64,000 nt of DNA, from NCBI RefSeq assembly GCF_001428525.1, contig NZ_LMHW01000016.1:62001-126000 (forward strand), in the 5' to 3' direction. The DNA comes from Flavobacterium sp. Root186. GTDB taxonomy: Bacteria; Bacteroidota; Bacteroidia; Flavobacteriales; Flavobacteriaceae. Positions 17,470-25,724 of the stretch are shown here, piece after piece. Numbering within the stretch: the first letter of the stretch is position 1; the number at the start of each line of letters is the position of its first letter. The translations under genes and the position numbers were made by a program. Under the pieces are notes generated by a model, which searched no databases, was not told where the DNA came from, and saw nothing but the letters and a program-made list of their open reading frames with translations.

Positions 17470-18564
17470 TTACGATTTTTTAACGTCGGTTTTTTGTATT
17501 TTAAATGCTTTTTCGAGCGTAAAAGAGAATTCTGACCCAATTCCGAACTCACTTTCTACGTATACTTTCTCCTTATGAGCTTCAATAATATGCTTTACAA
17601 TCGCCAAACCTAAACCAGAGCCTCCTTCAGAACGGGTTCCGCTTTTGTCAACTCTGTAAAAACGCTCAAAAAGTCTCGGAATGTTTTGTTTTTCAACACC
17701 TTCTCCATTATCACTTATACGAATTAAGACTTTTTTCTTGGTTAAGTTTACTACACCAACTTCGGTTAAACCGCCTTCTTTTCCATACTTAATAGAGTTC
17801 ACAATCAGATTTTCTAAAACCTGTTGAATTCTGTCCTGATCTCCGCGAATAATTACTGACTGTACATTTTTACTTTCAAAAGCTAATTTGATTTTCTTTT
17901 TGTCGGCTTTCATCTCCAATAAATCAAAAACATTCTGAATCAGTTCAACAATATCAAAGTCAGTCATATTCAAATCTAAATCACCAGACTCCAGTTTGGT
18001 AATCATGTCTAGATCTTCGACTATATATATAAGACGTTCTACTCCTTTTTCGGCACGTTTTAAATATTTTTTTCGAATGTTTTTATCATCCATTGCGCCA
18101 TCAAGTAAAGTCGAAACATAACCCTGAACGGTAAATAACGGTGTTTTTAATTCGTGCGATACATTACCCAGAAATTCCCTGCGGTATTGTTCACGAATTT
18201 CGAGCATTTCGATTTCCAGCTTTTTATCAGTCGCAAACTTTTTCACTTCTCGCGAAAGCGTTTCCATGTCTGTCGTTATGGGCTGATTGATTAGCGTTGT
18301 AGATTCTAATAACGAAACCTCATCGTATATTTTCTTTACTCTTCTGTAAATAAAACGTTCTACACGATATTGTAAAACCAAAAAAGAGAATATATAAATT
18401 GATATTATGAAAACGATTCCAAATGCAATTTGATGTTTTAATTGATTTTTATAAAATAAAGACATCAGAATCAGCACAAATCCTGTTGCGAAAAGACTGA
18501 TGTACAATGCCGATTTTATAGCAAATTTGTATGTTTTTTTAAAATTAATTTTCATTGGTATCAT
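17470..18564 (-). CDS. PhoR-like sensor histidine kinase
   Basis: The protein has 364 residues, or 361 if the second Met is used. It has two N-terminal membrane segments (about 15-38 and 46-66), with no large periplasmic domain between them, as in PhoR. The H-box is FLGNVSHELKTPL with His137; the N-box is ENLIVNSIKYG (Asn256), G1 is DNGEGV (285-290) and G2 is GSGLGLAI (315-322). It autophosphorylates and would pass phosphate to the OmpR-type regulator encoded 243 nt upstream. The OprP-type porin just downstream and the shared PHO-box-like promoters nearby make phosphate sensing the best guess; no pst or phoU genes are in the window. Confidence 0.85.
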   Translation of the reverse strand: MIPMKINFKKTYKFAIKSALYISLFATGFVLILMSLFYKNQLKHQIAFGIVFIISIYIFSFLVLQYRVERFIYRRVKKIYDEVSLLESTTLINQPITTDMETLSREVKKFATDKKLEIEMLEIREQYRREFLGNVSHELKTPLFTVQGYVSTLLDGAMDDKNIRKKYLKRAEKGVERLIYIVEDLDMITKLESGDLDLNMTDFDIVELIQNVFDLLEMKADKKKIKLAFESKNVQSVIIRGDQDRIQQVLENLIVNSIKYGKEGGLTEVGVVNLTKKKVLIRISDNGEGVEKQNIPRLFERFYRVDKSGTRSEGGSGLGLAIVKHIIEAHKEKVYVESEFGIGSEFSFTLEKAFKIQKTDVKKS

Positions 18565-18660
18565 TTAACCATTAAGAGATTAAGTTAAATTAAGTTTTCG
18601 GTTTGAGTTAATGTACTTCTATTTAATTAACATTTGAACTCAAAACAAAGTTAACTCAAA

Positions 18661-18710
18661 AACCATATAAGAAATTAAAGTTCCTGTGATCTTTAATTCC
18701 CTATATGGTT
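18661..18710. repeat. ACCATATAAG inverted repeat between phoB-like and phoR-like genes
   Basis: AACCATATAAGAAATTAAAG at 18661-18680 pairs imperfectly with CTTTAATTCCCTATATGGTT at 18691-18710. One arm recurs at 63851 after rpoN (AACCATATAAGAAATGTAAG). It lies in the 243-nt gap of the two-component operon, whose other recognisable content is a CTTAG phrase at 18763-18800. Confidence 0.65.
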
Positions 18711-18807
18711 TAGTTTTTTTATATATCTAAACAAATCTGAGTTCGTTTAAATTTTTACTAAAACTCCTAAGAGCCTTAGAATCTCAGAACCTTAGTTCCT
18801 TACAAAT

Positions 18808-19491
18808 TTAAACTTCAAATTTATAACCAACACCTTTTATGGTTTTAAAAAGGTCTTCTCCTATTTTTTCACGCAGTTTTCTGATGTGAACGTCGATTGT
18901 TCTTCCTCCAACTACTACTTCATTTCCCCAAACTTTATCAAGGATTTCATCTCTCTTGAAAACTTTTCCTGGTTTTGAAGCCAATAAATAAAATAATTCG
19001 AATTCTTTTCTTGGTAAAGCAATTTCGACATTGCCTTTTATAATTTTGTATTCTTCACGATTAATCTCGATTCCGCCAACATTTAGCGTATCTGTAACGA
19101 CTTCTTGTTCTTTTAACCTTCTTAACAAAGCCTTTACTTTAGACACTAATAATTTTGGTTTGATTGGCTTTGTAATGTAGTCATCAGCACCTGCATCAAA
19201 ACCAGCTACTTGCGAATAATCTTCGCTTCTTGCCGTAAGAAATGTTATGATAACATTATTTAACTCAGGAATTTTTCTGATATGCTCGCAAGCTTCCATT
19301 CCATCCATTTCTGCCATCATCACGTCCATGATAATTAATTCCGGCAATTCTTTCTGCGCCTTTGCTATAGCATCTTTTCCGTTAGAAGCTGTAACAATCT
19401 GGTAGCCTTCCTGAGCGAGGTTATAGCCAACGATTTCTAAAATATCCGGTTCGTCGTCAACTAATAAAATCTTCGTTTGTGTTTTTTTCAT
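18808..19491 (-). CDS. PhoB-like OmpR family response regulator
   Basis: With the ATG at 19491 the protein has 227 residues and begins MKKTQTKILLVDDEPDILEI. The receiver domain (6-120) has the acidic pair DD (12-13), the phosphoacceptor Asp56 in LIIMDVMMAEMDG and Lys in DYITKPIK. The C-terminal winged helix (about 130-227) has FELFYLLASKPGKVFKRDEI and TIDVHIRKLREKIG. An ATG three codons upstream is also in frame. The product activates or represses promoters when phosphorylated by the neighbouring kinase. Eleven-bp-spaced direct repeats, the usual binding mode of OmpR/PhoB proteins, precede at least four adjacent genes. Confidence 0.9.
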   Translation of the reverse strand: MKKTQTKILLVDDEPDILEIVGYNLAQEGYQIVTASNGKDAIAKAQKELPELIIMDVMMAEMDGMEACEHIRKIPELNNVIITFLTARSEDYSQVAGFDAGADDYITKPIKPKLLVSKVKALLRRLKEQEVVTDTLNVGGIEINREEYKIIKGNVEIALPRKEFELFYLLASKPGKVFKRDEILDKVWGNEVVVGGRTIDVHIRKLREKIGEDLFKTIKGVGYKFEV

Positions 19492-19598
19492 AAATAGCAA
19501 AAATTGAGATTTTTACATCAAATATTCTTATTTATTTATCCGATGTTTTTTATTTCACAGGGTAAATATACTAACAAATGAACGGTTAAAAATTGGTG

Positions 19599-19695
19599 TT
19601 AACCGTAATTTAATCTGGTAACAATTTCATAATCTTAACAACACAAAAACATAACAAGTCCATAACATGAACTTTACAGGGCGGTTCTTTCTTTG
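19599..19695 (+). promoter_or_regulatory. Candidate PHO-box-like array and -7 element of the TonB receptor gene
   Basis: Two groups of units are seen: TTAACCG-taat-TTAATCT at 19599-19616, and ATAATCT at 19629 with ATAACAA-gtcc-ATAACAT at 19651-19668. The unit at 19662 starts exactly 26 bp before a -7-like TTTCTTTG at 19688-19695. The first group shares TAACCGTAATTTAAT with TAACTATAATGTAAT (22650) and TAACTGTAATGTAAT (24336). Confidence 0.65.
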
Positions 19696-19724
19696 CACAA
19701 AAATAAATTAAACACAACACACAA

Positions 19725-22538
19725 ATGAAATTCAATTTAAGATTTCTATTTATTGCATTATTTATCTGTACGATTTCGATCGCGCAAAACAAAGGTACGA
19801 TTTCTGGAGTTCTGACTGACAAAGAAGCGAACAATGCATCGTTACCTTTTGCTAATGTTTTAATTAAAGGTACAAATATTAACGTAAACACTGACGTTGA
19901 CGGAAAATATTCGTTAAGCGTAAATCCCGGAAACTATACTCTTATTTTTAGTTTTTTAGGATATGAAACTAAAGAAGCTCCAGTTACTGTAAAAGCAAAC
20001 GAAACTGTAGTTATAAATCAAGTACTTTCTTCTGGAAGTTTTACTCTTAAGGATGTAGTGGTAAAATCTACAGCAAACAAAGAAAAAGAAACTGCTCTTT
20101 TATTAGACCAAAAAAATGCTGTTGTAATCAAACAAAGTATTGGTGCACAGGAAATGTCCAGAAAAGGTGTTAGTGATGTTGAAGAGGGCTTAACTAAAAT
20201 TACCGGAATTACTAAAGTTGGATCAAGAGGTTTATTTGTTCGTGGTCTTGAAGATCGTTACAACAACTTATTGATTAATGATCTTGCTGCTCCTTCAAAC
20301 AGTCCGTTTTCTAAAATCGTTCCGCTTGATTTATTCCCAACAAACATTGTAGGAGTTATTGATGTTTACAAAACATTTAACCCAAATGTTTATGGTGATT
20401 TTGCAGGAGGAACATTTAACATTCAGACTTCAAAAGCAACAAAAAGTGTTACTAAAATTAACGTTGGCGTAGGATATGTAACTGGAAACAGCCTTAAAGA
20501 TTTCTTACTTTCAAGCGATGCAGATACTGCTGCAGGATTTTTTGGATTTAACGGAAAAGATAGAGAAATACCAAGCTTTTTAGGTCCAACTGCTTCAAAA
20601 GCATCTTTTACAAAAGACCAGGCTTTAAATTCTGTAAGTGGTGATAAAGGTTTTAACGTAAGCAAAAGTAAAAGTCCTTTAAACTCAAGTTTTAATTTAT
20701 TGCACTCAGAAAAATTTGATTTAAGCAATGAGCGTTCTTTTGCATACTTATTATCTATTAACTACGATAATAGTTACGCAGTTAGAGAAGGTGTTGACAG
20801 AACTTTAGATTTACAGACAACGGGCTCAAAATATACTAACAATTTTGTTATAACAGATTACCGTTTTAAAACTACTACATCAGCATTATTAGGATTAAAT
20901 TACAGTGCAAACAGATTTAAATTAGCATTTAACACGCTTTATATTAAAACTACTTTGAACGAGATCAAAGATCAATTTGGTCAAGCTGGCGGTACTGCGA
21001 TACAAAACACATTTATTCGTACGAATCAATTAGACAAAAGTGATTATTTGAACTTTCAATTATTAGGTGAATATAATTTGACTGAAGATAAAAATCAAAC
21101 TTTGAAAGCAGGTGTTTCTTACGCAGATACTAAATTTGAGCAACCTGACAGAAAGTTTTTTACAGGACAAAAAACAGATGATGAGATAAACACTACGTAT
21201 GGAGCTAATAACTTTTTACGCCAATACTTAACTATAGACGGAAATTCATATGTATCAGCAATGGCTGAATACAACCTTAAGTTTGGAAAAGACGGAAAAC
21301 AAAACAAATTAACAGTGGGCTACAATGGGAATGCTTCACAAATGGAATCTTCTTACCGATTTGTTTCAAGCCGAGGTAATGCATTCACATCAAATATAAA
21401 CAATATTAATGATCATATTGTAAGTGACCTTCAAGCTGATAATGGTACTTCTTTTGAAGAAAACTCTAACTCTACCTGGAAAGTAAAACTTTCCGAAACT
21501 TCAAATGCAGGTTATACCAATTTACTTTTGAAATTCGGAGATAAATACGAAGTTAATGCAGGTGTGAGAGTTGAAAGCACAACTAAAGAAACTAAATATA
21601 GAGGGTTAGGAAATTTTGATGCTCCATTTAGTATCCGTAAATATGACAACCTATATATTTTACCTTCATTGAATATTAAATATTTAATGAATGAAAAATC
21701 AAACTTACGTTTTGCAGCAAGTAAGACATATACAAAACCTGTAATTATGGAATCGTTTCCAATTACATACCAAAATGCTGACGGAACTTCAGTACAAGGA
21801 AATCCAATATTAAAAAATAGCGACAACTACAATGTTGATTTAAAATATGAATTATTCCCAACTGCAAAAGAAATGTTTACTATAGGTGCATTTGCAAAAT
21901 ACCTGGATAATCCAATTGAAAGAACTTTTGTTTCGAACGCTACTACAGGAACTGTTACAACATTCTTAAATTCTGACAATGCAACTTTATATGGAGCTGA
22001 AGCTGAATTCCTTTTTGGATTAAACAGAATTAGTGAAGATCTTTCAGCATTCTCATTTGGTTTAAATGCAACCTTAATGGCTACGAAAGTGAATGTAAGC
22101 CCTACATATGAATCTGTAGATGAAGATGGAATCCCGACTACTAACACATCAATTGAAACACATAAAGGTTCGAGAGATTTACAAGGTGCATCAAACTGGT
22201 TAGTAAACTCAGATTTGAAATATGAATTTAACTTAGGAAAAGACTGGACCAATACAATGTCTCTTGTTTATGGTGTGTTCGGAAAAAGAATTTATGCAGT
22301 AGGAACAAATGGTCAGGATCATACTTATGAATTGCCTGTTTCACAATTAGATCTTGTTTGGGCAAGTAAAATTTCAGAACATTTTGATGTGAAATTTACA
22401 GCAGACAATTTATTAAATCCAGAAAGAAAATTAGAATTCGGAAACGAAGGAACTATAAAAGTTGCTGAACCATCTTTACTAGCAAACAGCTACAAAAAAG
22501 GAGTTGGTTTTTCTGTAAAACTAGGATATACCTTCTAG
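19725..22538 (+). CDS. TonB-dependent receptor with carboxypeptidase-like N-terminal domain
   Basis: The protein has 937 residues: signal peptide 1-20 (CTISIAQ), a carboxypeptidase regulatory-like beta domain (about 24-105, GTISGVLTDKEANNASLPFA), a plug (about 130-240, with EGLTKITGITKVGSRGLFVR and DRYNNLLINDLAAPS) and a 22-strand-type barrel ending in VGFSVKLGYTF. Such receptors import a bound ligand using TonB energy. No SusD-like partner follows; instead come a T9SS protein, a beta-helix lipoprotein and a short T9SS protein. Its promoter carries the PHO-box-like units, so the ligand may be a phosphorus source (inference). A terminator lies 27 nt after the stop. Confidence 0.9.
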   Translation: MKFNLRFLFIALFICTISIAQNKGTISGVLTDKEANNASLPFANVLIKGTNINVNTDVDGKYSLSVNPGNYTLIFSFLGYETKEAPVTVKANETVVINQVLSSGSFTLKDVVVKSTANKEKETALLLDQKNAVVIKQSIGAQEMSRKGVSDVEEGLTKITGITKVGSRGLFVRGLEDRYNNLLINDLAAPSNSPFSKIVPLDLFPTNIVGVIDVYKTFNPNVYGDFAGGTFNIQTSKATKSVTKINVGVGYVTGNSLKDFLLSSDADTAAGFFGFNGKDREIPSFLGPTASKASFTKDQALNSVSGDKGFNVSKSKSPLNSSFNLLHSEKFDLSNERSFAYLLSINYDNSYAVREGVDRTLDLQTTGSKYTNNFVITDYRFKTTTSALLGLNYSANRFKLAFNTLYIKTTLNEIKDQFGQAGGTAIQNTFIRTNQLDKSDYLNFQLLGEYNLTEDKNQTLKAGVSYADTKFEQPDRKFFTGQKTDDEINTTYGANNFLRQYLTIDGNSYVSAMAEYNLKFGKDGKQNKLTVGYNGNASQMESSYRFVSSRGNAFTSNINNINDHIVSDLQADNGTSFEENSNSTWKVKLSETSNAGYTNLLLKFGDKYEVNAGVRVESTTKETKYRGLGNFDAPFSIRKYDNLYILPSLNIKYLMNEKSNLRFAASKTYTKPVIMESFPITYQNADGTSVQGNPILKNSDNYNVDLKYELFPTAKEMFTIGAFAKYLDNPIERTFVSNATTGTVTTFLNSDNATLYGAEAEFLFGLNRISEDLSAFSFGLNATLMATKVNVSPTYESVDEDGIPTTNTSIETHKGSRDLQGASNWLVNSDLKYEFNLGKDWTNTMSLVYGVFGKRIYAVGTNGQDHTYELPVSQLDLVWASKISEHFDVKFTADNLLNPERKLEFGNEGTIKVAEPSLLANSYKKGVGFSVKLGYTF

Positions 22539-22564
22539 TCTCCATTCAAATAAATATAAAAACG

Positions 22565-22593
22565 AAGCTCCAGGTCTCTGGAGCTTTTTTTTG
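22565..22593 (+). terminator. Intrinsic terminator of the TonB receptor gene
   Basis: The stem AAGCTCCAG/CTGGAGCTT with a short loop is followed by a run of T. It shows that the downstream T9SS gene needs its own promoter, which is found at 22649-22704. Confidence 0.9.
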
Positions 22594-22648
22594 TTTATAC
22601 ATCTTTAAAAAACTCATAGCATTTTTCTGACAATTTAATATTCTTTAG

Positions 22649-22704
22649 ATAACTATAATGTAATACCTATATAACGTGTTATAAAAATTATCCTACTAGT
22701 TTTA
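22649..22704 (+). promoter_or_regulatory. Candidate PHO-box-like array and -7 element of the T9SS protein gene
   Basis: Three 7-bp units in exact 11-bp steps: ATAACTA (22649), GTAATAC (22660) and ATAACGT (22671). The -7-like TAGTTTTA starts at 22697, 26 bp after the last unit start. No -33 TTG is found, as expected for an activator-dependent promoter. Confidence 0.65.
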
Positions 22705-22727
22705 TTTAAAATTTTAAAGAACTATTT

Positions 22728-24245
22728 ATGAAAAATGTAAAATTACTATTATTGATGACTCTGTTTTTTATTGCAGAGATTGGATTTTCTCAAAATTATG
22801 TTACCTACAGTCCTCAAACAAAAACTATTGATCTTAACTCGGGAGTAGAAGGAACGGTTGATGTTTTAGTCAATTGCTATGGTAGCAGCGGTGAAGCTGT
22901 GTTTCTTAATGCTTTACAATCATGTGCTAACAATGATGGTATACTTTCATCAAGCTATACAAATGGAAGTATATTGACGCCAGGTCAAAATACAACTATA
23001 AGATACAAGTTCAAGAAAACAGTCACTACAGATACTCAAATTATTTATAAGTTTTCTACAGATGGCAGTTGTTTTCAGACCGAATCTAAAATGATTAAAA
23101 TTACTGTTAACTATAAAGCAGCACCAGCTACTGCGATAACCAATAATTATATCTCAGGAAACCAAACAGTTTATGAAGGACAATCTGCAAGTATAATAGT
23201 TGGATCCACTCCGTCAGGTGGAAATGGAACTTTTACTTATTCATGGCAAAAAAAGATTGGAAATGGTTCATGGGCTGCTATTTCAGGTGCGAATGGTATT
23301 AATTATTCCCCGGGTATTCCTGTTACAGCCGCATCGTATAGAAGGATTGTTTCATCAGCAACATATACAGGTACAAGTAATGAAACAGTAATTACAATTA
23401 TCCCAACTCCTCTTATAGCAAACAATACAATTACCAGAGATGGATTAACAGTTTATGGTACTGTGCCTACAGGAGGTATTGGTTCTTATCAATACTCATG
23501 GTATATACTTGATAAAGATGGAGACACCAGTACCTTACCTGATACATCACAAAATTTAACACTAACTCCAGCTACCTTCAATAGATATTTCAATTCGCCT
23601 AATGATTTTATACTAAGAAGAGTAGTGTATTCAGGAAGTCAAGGTTCTGTTAGTAATGATCTTTTATTACCACATAATTCCCTTATACAAAATAACATCA
23701 TTACCTTGAATGGACTAACTGTAGACGGCAGTGTGCCTACAGGAGGTCTAGGTGCAAATTCTTATCAATATTCCTGGTATATACTTGATCAGGATGGAGA
23801 CACCAGCACCTTAACTGATACAACACAAAATTTAATACTAACTCCAGATGTCTTTGATCGATATTTCAATTCGCCTAATGATTTTATACTAAGAAGGGTA
23901 GTGTATTCAGGAAGTGAAGGTTCAGCTAGTAATGGTATCCTGTTGCCACATAATTCTGGATCAAGTCTTAAAGCTTCAAACAATGAAGACACATTCATAT
24001 CTGCTGTTTATCCAAACCCTACGTCAGACTCTGTTAATTTCAGAACAAATATTTCCAACAATGAAGAAATAGAAATAATTATTTATTCTGAAGGATTAGG
24101 GAACACACAATCAGTTTTTAAAGGTACAGCTACTCCAAATAAAATTGTAAAATGGGATATCCCATCAAATTATTCAAAAGGAATATACTACTACAAAATT
24201 ATATCTAACAAGGAGGTTAAATCTGGAAAAATTGTATATCAATAA
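22728..24245 (+). CDS. T9SS-secreted surface protein with duplicated 85-90-residue domain
   Basis: The protein has 505 residues with a signal peptide (about 1-21, EIGFSQ). An N-terminal beta domain with paired Cys (NCYG, QSCAN, GSCFQ) and a PKD/Ig-like segment (about 145-225, TFTYSWQKK) are followed by two near-identical domains, about 232-318 and 322-411, sharing SWYILD.DGDTSTL and YFNSPNDFILRRVVYSGS. The final 80 residues are a type A T9SS sorting domain (AVYPNPTSDSVNF ... GIYYYKI ... KSGKIVYQ). The protein should cross the outer membrane by T9SS and be anchored or released. Ligand or enzymatic function is unknown. The PHO-box-like promoter suggests phosphate control. Confidence 0.87.
   Translation: MKNVKLLLLMTLFFIAEIGFSQNYVTYSPQTKTIDLNSGVEGTVDVLVNCYGSSGEAVFLNALQSCANNDGILSSSYTNGSILTPGQNTTIRYKFKKTVTTDTQIIYKFSTDGSCFQTESKMIKITVNYKAAPATAITNNYISGNQTVYEGQSASIIVGSTPSGGNGTFTYSWQKKIGNGSWAAISGANGINYSPGIPVTAASYRRIVSSATYTGTSNETVITIIPTPLIANNTITRDGLTVYGTVPTGGIGSYQYSWYILDKDGDTSTLPDTSQNLTLTPATFNRYFNSPNDFILRRVVYSGSQGSVSNDLLLPHNSLIQNNIITLNGLTVDGSVPTGGLGANSYQYSWYILDQDGDTSTLTDTTQNLILTPDVFDRYFNSPNDFILRRVVYSGSEGSASNGILLPHNSGSSLKASNNEDTFISAVYPNPTSDSVNFRTNISNNEEIEIIIYSEGLGNTQSVFKGTATPNKIVKWDIPSNYSKGIYYYKIISNKEVKSGKIVYQ
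23421..23957 (+). repeat. Direct repeat of about 265 bp inside the T9SS protein gene
   Basis: Copies at about 23421-23681 and 23691-23957 encode the duplicated domain. They share long identical stretches such as TTTCAATTCGCCTAATGATT, indicating a recent duplication or ongoing gene conversion. The second copy has three extra codons. Confidence 0.85.
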
Positions 24246-24270
24246 AAACTAGAAATTATTATGTAATAAA

Positions 24271-24301
24271 AATAAAACACAGTATATCTGGGTTTTATTT
24301 C
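24271..24301 (+). terminator. Probable terminator after the T9SS protein gene
   Basis: The hairpin AATAAAACaCAG/CTGgGTTTTATT has a short T-tract (TTTATTTCTT), 26 nt after the stop. Confidence 0.6.
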
Positions 24302-24334
24302 TTAACATTCCCTTCACATTTTAATTCAATTTTG

Positions 24335-24390
24335 GTAACTGTAATGTAATGTTCAGATAACACCCAAAAAAGATTATCGTTCTAATTTTG
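24335..24390 (+). promoter_or_regulatory. Candidate PHO-box-like array and -7 element of the lipoprotein gene
   Basis: The cleanest example: GTAACTG (24335), GTAATGT (24346) and ATAACAC (24357) with exact 4-bp spacers, then a perfect -7 TAATTTTG at 24383-24390, 26 bp after the last unit start. No -33 TTG is present. Confidence 0.7.
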
Positions 24391-24420
24391 ACACAAATAA
24401 AAACACATAATAACACAACT

Positions 24421-25614
24421 ATGAAAACTAAACTTTTTGCTTTAGCTCTTGCTACAGGATTATTTTTAAATTCTTGCTCAAGTAGTGATGATCCAACTCC
24501 TGTTACTCCACCTGCAACTGGCGAAATTACAGGTACATTCACTGCAAACAAAACCTACGCTTACGGTAACTATACTTTAAAAGGTATTGTAAAAATTAAT
24601 TCAGGTGTAACTGTAACATTTGAAGCAGGATCTACAATTACTATCGATAAAGCTACAGGAGACAACGCATTAGTTGTTTTAAAAGGCGGGAAATTAATCA
24701 CTCAAGGTACTGCTGACAAACCAGTAGTATTTACAGAAAAATCTAAACTTCCAGGTTCTTGGGGAGGTATCATTGTATACGGTGACGCTCCAGCAAAAGT
24801 AGCTGGTGGTGGAACAACTGGTACATCTGAAGATGGTAACAAAATTTCTTACGGTGGAACTAATGCAGCTGATAACAGTGGTTCATTAGTATACACAAGA
24901 GTAGAATATGCTGGATCTAAATTAGCTGATGGAGAAAAAGAAAACAATGGTTTTACTTTCTATTCAGTAGGTTCAGGAACAACTTTAGATCACTTAGTAT
25001 CTTATAAAGGTGCTGATGATGGATTCGAATTCTTCGGTGGAACTGTAAGTATGACAAACGCTATTTCTTATGGAAACTATGATGATTCATTTGACTGGCA
25101 AGATGGATGGCAAGGTTCTACTAATACTAATTGGTATGCTTACCAAACTGGTAAAGGTAACTACGGAATGGAAATCGAAGCCTCTTTAAATGACAATGCT
25201 TTCGGTCCAAAAATTTCTAACATTACTTTAAAAAGAGCAGCTGGTAACGTTCCTGAAGCTAATGATAACCAAGTTGATGCTTTCCAATTCAAAAGAGAAG
25301 GTAACGGAGAATACAGCAACATTATCATTGATGGTTACGGTAACTATACAACTACAGATGGTAAAACTACTTACAAAGGTAGCGCTGTTAGCATCTTAGA
25401 TGGTGTAACAAACGATCACCAAGTAAAAACAGGAAAAATTAAACTTTTGAATGTTAAAATTACAAACACTACAAACATCAACCCAATTGGAGCTACTGAC
25501 GCTATTGTAGTTGCTTTCCCAACTGGAAATTTTGTACCTAGTAATACAGCTACTGGTGCTTCTTTAACTGCTGGTGCTTGGGCAACAGTTGACGGAGTTG
25601 ATTTGACTAAATAA
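24421..25614 (+). CDS. Surface lipoprotein with predicted right-handed beta-helix
   Basis: With the ATG at 24421 the protein has 397 residues and begins MKTKLFALALATGLFLNSC, a lipoprotein signal peptide with lipid-accepting Cys19, followed by an SSSDDPTPVTPP linker typical of surface-exported Bacteroidota lipoproteins. The in-frame TTG at 24388 lies inside the -7 box, so it is excluded. The body has beta-helix-like repeats (GTFTANKTYAYGNYTLKGIV, ITIDKATGD, DHLVSYKGADDGFEFFGG, AISYGNYDDSFDWQDGWQG) with many Asp, Gly and aromatic residues, suggesting calcium and polyanion or glycan binding. Homologues are sometimes mislabelled as multidrug transporters. Codon use is highly uniform (AAA, GGT, ACT), hinting at high expression. 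The strong PHO-box-like promoter suggests it is a main phosphate-starvation product. Confidence 0.8.
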   Translation: MKTKLFALALATGLFLNSCSSSDDPTPVTPPATGEITGTFTANKTYAYGNYTLKGIVKINSGVTVTFEAGSTITIDKATGDNALVVLKGGKLITQGTADKPVVFTEKSKLPGSWGGIIVYGDAPAKVAGGGTTGTSEDGNKISYGGTNAADNSGSLVYTRVEYAGSKLADGEKENNGFTFYSVGSGTTLDHLVSYKGADDGFEFFGGTVSMTNAISYGNYDDSFDWQDGWQGSTNTNWYAYQTGKGNYGMEIEASLNDNAFGPKISNITLKRAAGNVPEANDNQVDAFQFKREGNGEYSNIIIDGYGNYTTTDGKTTYKGSAVSILDGVTNDHQVKTGKIKLLNVKITNTTNINPIGATDAIVVAFPTGNFVPSNTATGASLTAGAWATVDGVDLTK

Positions 25615-25639
25615 TAGTTAGAAAAAATAAAATGTTAAA

Positions 25640-25673
25640 AACATCCTAATAATTTAGGATGTTTTTTTTTGGC
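25640..25673 (+). terminator. Intrinsic terminator of the beta-helix lipoprotein gene
   Basis: The stem AACATCCTAA/TTAGGATGTT is followed by ten or more T residues, directly after the gene. Confidence 0.9.
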
Positions 25674-25724
25674 GTAGTTTTTGTATTTTTTTTTTTTGTA
25701 TATTTACTTACATAAATAAATGCG

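Noticed and set aside
19540..19605. PHO-box-like units upstream of the phoB-like gene itself
   Set aside because: GGTTAACACC and TTAACCG are present on the - strand, but their spacing is 13 bp and out of phase, and the -7 match is poor, so autoregulation is not supported from sequence.
24388..24420. TTG-initiated extension of the beta-helix lipoprotein
   Set aside because: The TTG is part of the -7 box; the ATG at 24421 starts a proper lipoprotein signal peptide.
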